From positions 1-64,000 of the forward strand of contig NZ_JBOITN010000033.1 of the NCBI RefSeq assembly GCF_050717545.1: DNA of 64,000 nucleotides. The letters are read 5' to 3'. Below are positions 61,511 through 64,000 of this stretch, piece by piece (the first letter of the stretch is position 1; every line of letters begins with the position of its first letter). Below the pieces are notes generated by a model. The model searched no databases. It was not told the DNA's origin and saw only the letters and a program-made list of their open reading frames with translations. Source of the DNA: Clostridium_AD sp050717545. Its GTDB lineage: Bacteria > Bacillota > Clostridia > Clostridiales > Clostridiaceae. The position numbers and the translations under genes are program-made.

Positions 61511-64000
61511 ATGAATTTTTTAAAAGTAGCTCAAAGAGATATTTCAAGCATATTTAGAAATAGATTTATACGAGTATCAGTAATAGCAATTATTATAGTA
61601 CCACTTTTGTATAGTTTACTTTATCTTGCTGCATTTTGGGACCCATATGCAAGAATCAAGGATATGCCAGTTGCCGTAGTAAATCTTGATAAAGGAAGTA
61701 CAAAAGATGGATTAAAGGTTAATTATGGGCAAGATTTGGTAAAAAACCTTAAAAGCAAGGGAGCTGTTGGATGGAAATTTGTTAAAAAACAGCAAGCTGA
61801 AGATGGAGTTAGGGGTAAAGATTATTATGCTATGTTTGTAATTCCTCAGAATTTTTCAACAAATGCTTTAAGCGCTACAAAAGGCAAACCAGAACAAGCG
61901 ACTATATTGTATAGTGCAAATGAAAAGAAAAATTTTCTAGCGGCACAAATTAATGGTAAGGTCTTAGATCAACTTAAATCAGAACTAACTAAAAGTATGT
62001 CTAAGGAATACACAGCAGCGGTGTTTGATAGTTTATATGTAATTAAGGGTGGTATGAAAGCTGCTTCTGATGGAACAGAGCAGTTAGCTGATGGCTTGGT
62101 TACAGCTAAAGATGGTACGAGTCAGTTAGAGGTTGGCACAAAGCAGCTTAACAATAAACTTCCAGAATTATCGGATGGTGTAGAGAAATTACTAGCTGGT
62201 TCTACTACATTAACTAGCAAATTGGGGTCTCTTAAAAATCAAGTACCGGAAATGGCGAGTGGAGTAGGCATGCTAAGTAGCGGCGCAAATCAGTTAAACA
62301 ATGGATTATTAGGGCTTAATAAGCAAGTACCAACTATGGCGACAGGTGTGCGAAAGCTTAATAGTGGAGCAGATCAATTGAATAATGGACTAGTGGCACT
62401 TAATAACCAATTACCAGCAATGGCAACAGGTGTGGGAAAACTTAATGGTGGTGCGGGTCAATTAAATAATGGGCTAGTGGCACTTAATAACCAAGTACCA
62501 GATATAGGTAAAGGTATGCGAAAGCTTAATGATGCATATAAAAATCAAATAGTACCTTCAACTAGGCAACTTAAAGATGGGGCAGCAAAGTTTGCTGTAG
62601 CTCTTGGAGCAACTAAAGATGGAGCAGTTAAGTTAAATGAGTCAGCAACTAGATTAAAGCAGGGTTCTGATCAACTTAATGCAGGATATGTTCAAATGAA
62701 AGATGGCATAAGCAATCTTAAAATTGCGAGTGCAAATGTTGCTGGGGGAGTAGATGCTTTAGTAGACAATAGTAAAACATCTCAAACAGGGCTAAAACAA
62801 GCGCAGGATCAAATTGGAGCGTTTCTAGAAGCTAATCCTGATGCGAAAAATGATGTAAACATGCAAGGCGCTTTAGCCACAATAAATTCCTTAAATAATG
62901 CGGCTACAAATAAAAACAACCAAGCGATGATGGAAGAACTTCAAGCGGGTGCACATGGAGTAGCAGAAGGGTCTAAGCAATTAGAGGCGGGATCATTGGG
63001 ATTTGTTAATGGTTCGGCAGAATTTGCACAAGGTGCAGAGCAGTATTCAGCAGGGGCTGGAAGTTTTGCAGAAAAAACGAGTAGCGCTGCGGGAGTAGCA
63101 GCTCAAATTAGTGGAGGTTTAGACAAGTTATATTCTTCTATGAATGCCGAATTTGGAGATGGATTTTCACAAATTAGTAATAAAATGCCGGATTTAACGC
63201 AAGGTGTGGCAAAGCTTACTGCAGGTTCAGGAGCTTTAGCAAAAGGGTTAGATGAGCTTAATAATAAAATGCCAGCATTAACACAAGGATCGACAAAGCT
63301 TGCTACAGGTTCAGAAGCTTTATCGGGAGGTCTAGTAGAGCTTAATGATAAAATTCCAGATCTAACGCAGGGAACAGAGAAACTTGCTGTAGGTTCAGGA
63401 ACTTTATCAGAAGGACTTTTGCGACTTAATCAAAAGATGCCATCTCTAGAAGATGCAGCATCAAAACTCAATGATGGTTCGGCTCGAATATCTCAAGGGA
63501 TAAGTACTTTAAATGGACAATTACCATCGTTAAAAGATGGCGTGAATAAATTATATATTGGCGCCAGTAAATTAGATGATGGAGTTTTAAAGTTATCAGA
63601 AGGTTCTAAAGAACTTAATGAAAAGACAGTAGATGGATACAAAGACCTTAGCGGTAGTCTTAAAAATGATAGTAAAACTATGGCAGCTACATTTGCACAG
63701 CCTGTAGTAATTGATCAAGAACCAATAAATCCTGTTAAAACTTACGGTGAAGGATTTACTCCATATTTCATTCCTCTATCATTATGGGTAGGAGCTTTAA
63801 TGATGTTCTTCGTAATTACAGATAAGGTAGATGAAGATATTACAGCAAGCCCAGCTTCTGTAGTGGCAGGTAAATTCTTATCTTATGGTGCTATAGGTTT
63901 TATGCAAGCGATGCTTGCAAGTGGGGCAGTAATGGTACTGGGTCTTAGACCAAATAATGTAGTGTTATATTTCTTATTTAATATTCTACTATCATTTGTG
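61511..64000 (+). CDS. YhgE/Pip-domain membrane protein (incomplete at window end)
   Basis: The frame is open from ATG 61511, after AGGTGAT, to base 64000 (830 codons) with no stop. It starts MNFLKVAQRDISSIFRNRFI with a transmembrane helix (about residues 21-41) and has the YhgE start DPYARIKDMPVAVVNLD. The middle (about 180-720) is a long series of 10-12-residue repeats of the type LNNGLxxLNxQxP, which form extended coils. C-terminal transmembrane helices begin (about 755-775 and 790-815). Such proteins are related to phage-infection and efflux functions, not well defined. Confidence 0.9.
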   Translation, partial: MNFLKVAQRDISSIFRNRFIRVSVIAIIIVPLLYSLLYLAAFWDPYARIKDMPVAVVNLDKGSTKDGLKVNYGQDLVKNLKSKGAVGWKFVKKQQAEDGVRGKDYYAMFVIPQNFSTNALSATKGKPEQATILYSANEKKNFLAAQINGKVLDQLKSELTKSMSKEYTAAVFDSLYVIKGGMKAASDGTEQLADGLVTAKDGTSQLEVGTKQLNNKLPELSDGVEKLLAGSTTLTSKLGSLKNQVPEMASGVGMLSSGANQLNNGLLGLNKQVPTMATGVRKLNSGADQLNNGLVALNNQLPAMATGVGKLNGGAGQLNNGLVALNNQVPDIGKGMRKLNDAYKNQIVPSTRQLKDGAAKFAVALGATKDGAVKLNESATRLKQGSDQLNAGYVQMKDGISNLKIASANVAGGVDALVDNSKTSQTGLKQAQDQIGAFLEANPDAKNDVNMQGALATINSLNNAATNKNNQAMMEELQAGAHGVAEGSKQLEAGSLGFVNGSAEFAQGAEQYSAGAGSFAEKTSSAAGVAAQISGGLDKLYSSMNAEFGDGFSQISNKMPDLTQGVAKLTAGSGALAKGLDELNNKMPALTQGSTKLATGSEALSGGLVELNDKIPDLTQGTEKLAVGSGTLSEGLLRLNQKMPSLEDAASKLNDGSARISQGISTLNGQLPSLKDGVNKLYIGASKLDDGVLKLSEGSKELNEKTVDGYKDLSGSLKNDSKTMAATFAQPVVIDQEPINPVKTYGEGFTPYFIPLSLWVGALMMFFVITDKVDEDITASPASVVAGKFLSYGAIGFMQAMLASGAVMVLGLRPNNVVLYFLFNILLSFV

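Overview
The window is the replication-origin region of a low-GC, spore-forming Firmicute, almost certainly Clostridium sensu stricto. The gene order (gyrA-gyrB-remB-recF-yaaA-dnaN-dnaA on the minus strand, then rpmH-rnpA-yidD-yidC-jag-mnmE-mnmG-rsmG-noc-parA-parB on the plus strand) is the classical origin block. Spore genes (yyaC), ChW repeats and clostridial DUF families support the assignment. The species cannot be named from this sequence.

Layout. 1-476: promoter and leader of an rRNA operon on the minus strand, whose 16S gene would lie left of the window. 477-10173: DNA gyrase and replication initiation genes plus a two-part oriC around dnaA, with DnaA boxes on both sides and a DnaA-trio array in the dnaA-dnaN gap. 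10174-19925: ribosomal protein L34, RNase P, membrane insertase, tRNA modification, nucleoid occlusion and ParABS, with two perfect parS sites. 20033-24016: small conserved genes, the spore protein YyaC, a cysteine desulfurase and an AI-2E family permease. 24031-32679: rpsF-ssb-rpsR under a probable S6:S18 leader, then MazG-like, DUF2232, gdpP, rplI, LonC-like protease and dnaB. 32680-34539: a chromosomal actin-type (ParM-like) cassette behind AT-rich tandem repeats. 34685-41015: a TM2 protein, tRNA-Thr(CGT), a decaying family of peptidoglycan-binding/GerMN/amidase genes, and an intact SH3-NlpC/P60 hydrolase. 41260-49153: YhaM-like nuclease, a flavoprotein with an odd repeated leader, purA, an ECF S component, an acyl-ACP thioesterase and a second flavoprotein. 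49495-50160: seven tRNA genes including a duplicated Glu-Val-Asp block. 50502-52184: a minus-strand operon of a soluble Hanks-type kinase, an unknown protein and an Arg/Ser-repeat protein. 52544-55503: a cobalamin riboswitch followed by a degraded cobalamin operon in which only cbiP is intact. 55580-61331: helicase-loader pair (DnaC/DnaI-like and DnaD-like), M23 endopeptidase, small genes, an atypical prenyltransferase and a TetR regulator. 61511-64000: a YhgE/Pip membrane protein that runs off the window.

Most genes point away from the origin near 8-10 kb, as expected for replication-transcription co-orientation. The most unusual items are the kinase/SR-repeat operon, the ParM-like cassette close to oriC, the 45-bp tandem leader repeats with compensatory stem changes before the flavoprotein at 42805, a dispersed repeat built on CTCCGCAGGAGAT, the yyaC ribosome binding site buried in a terminator stem, and the eroded cobalamin and peptidoglycan-binding loci.
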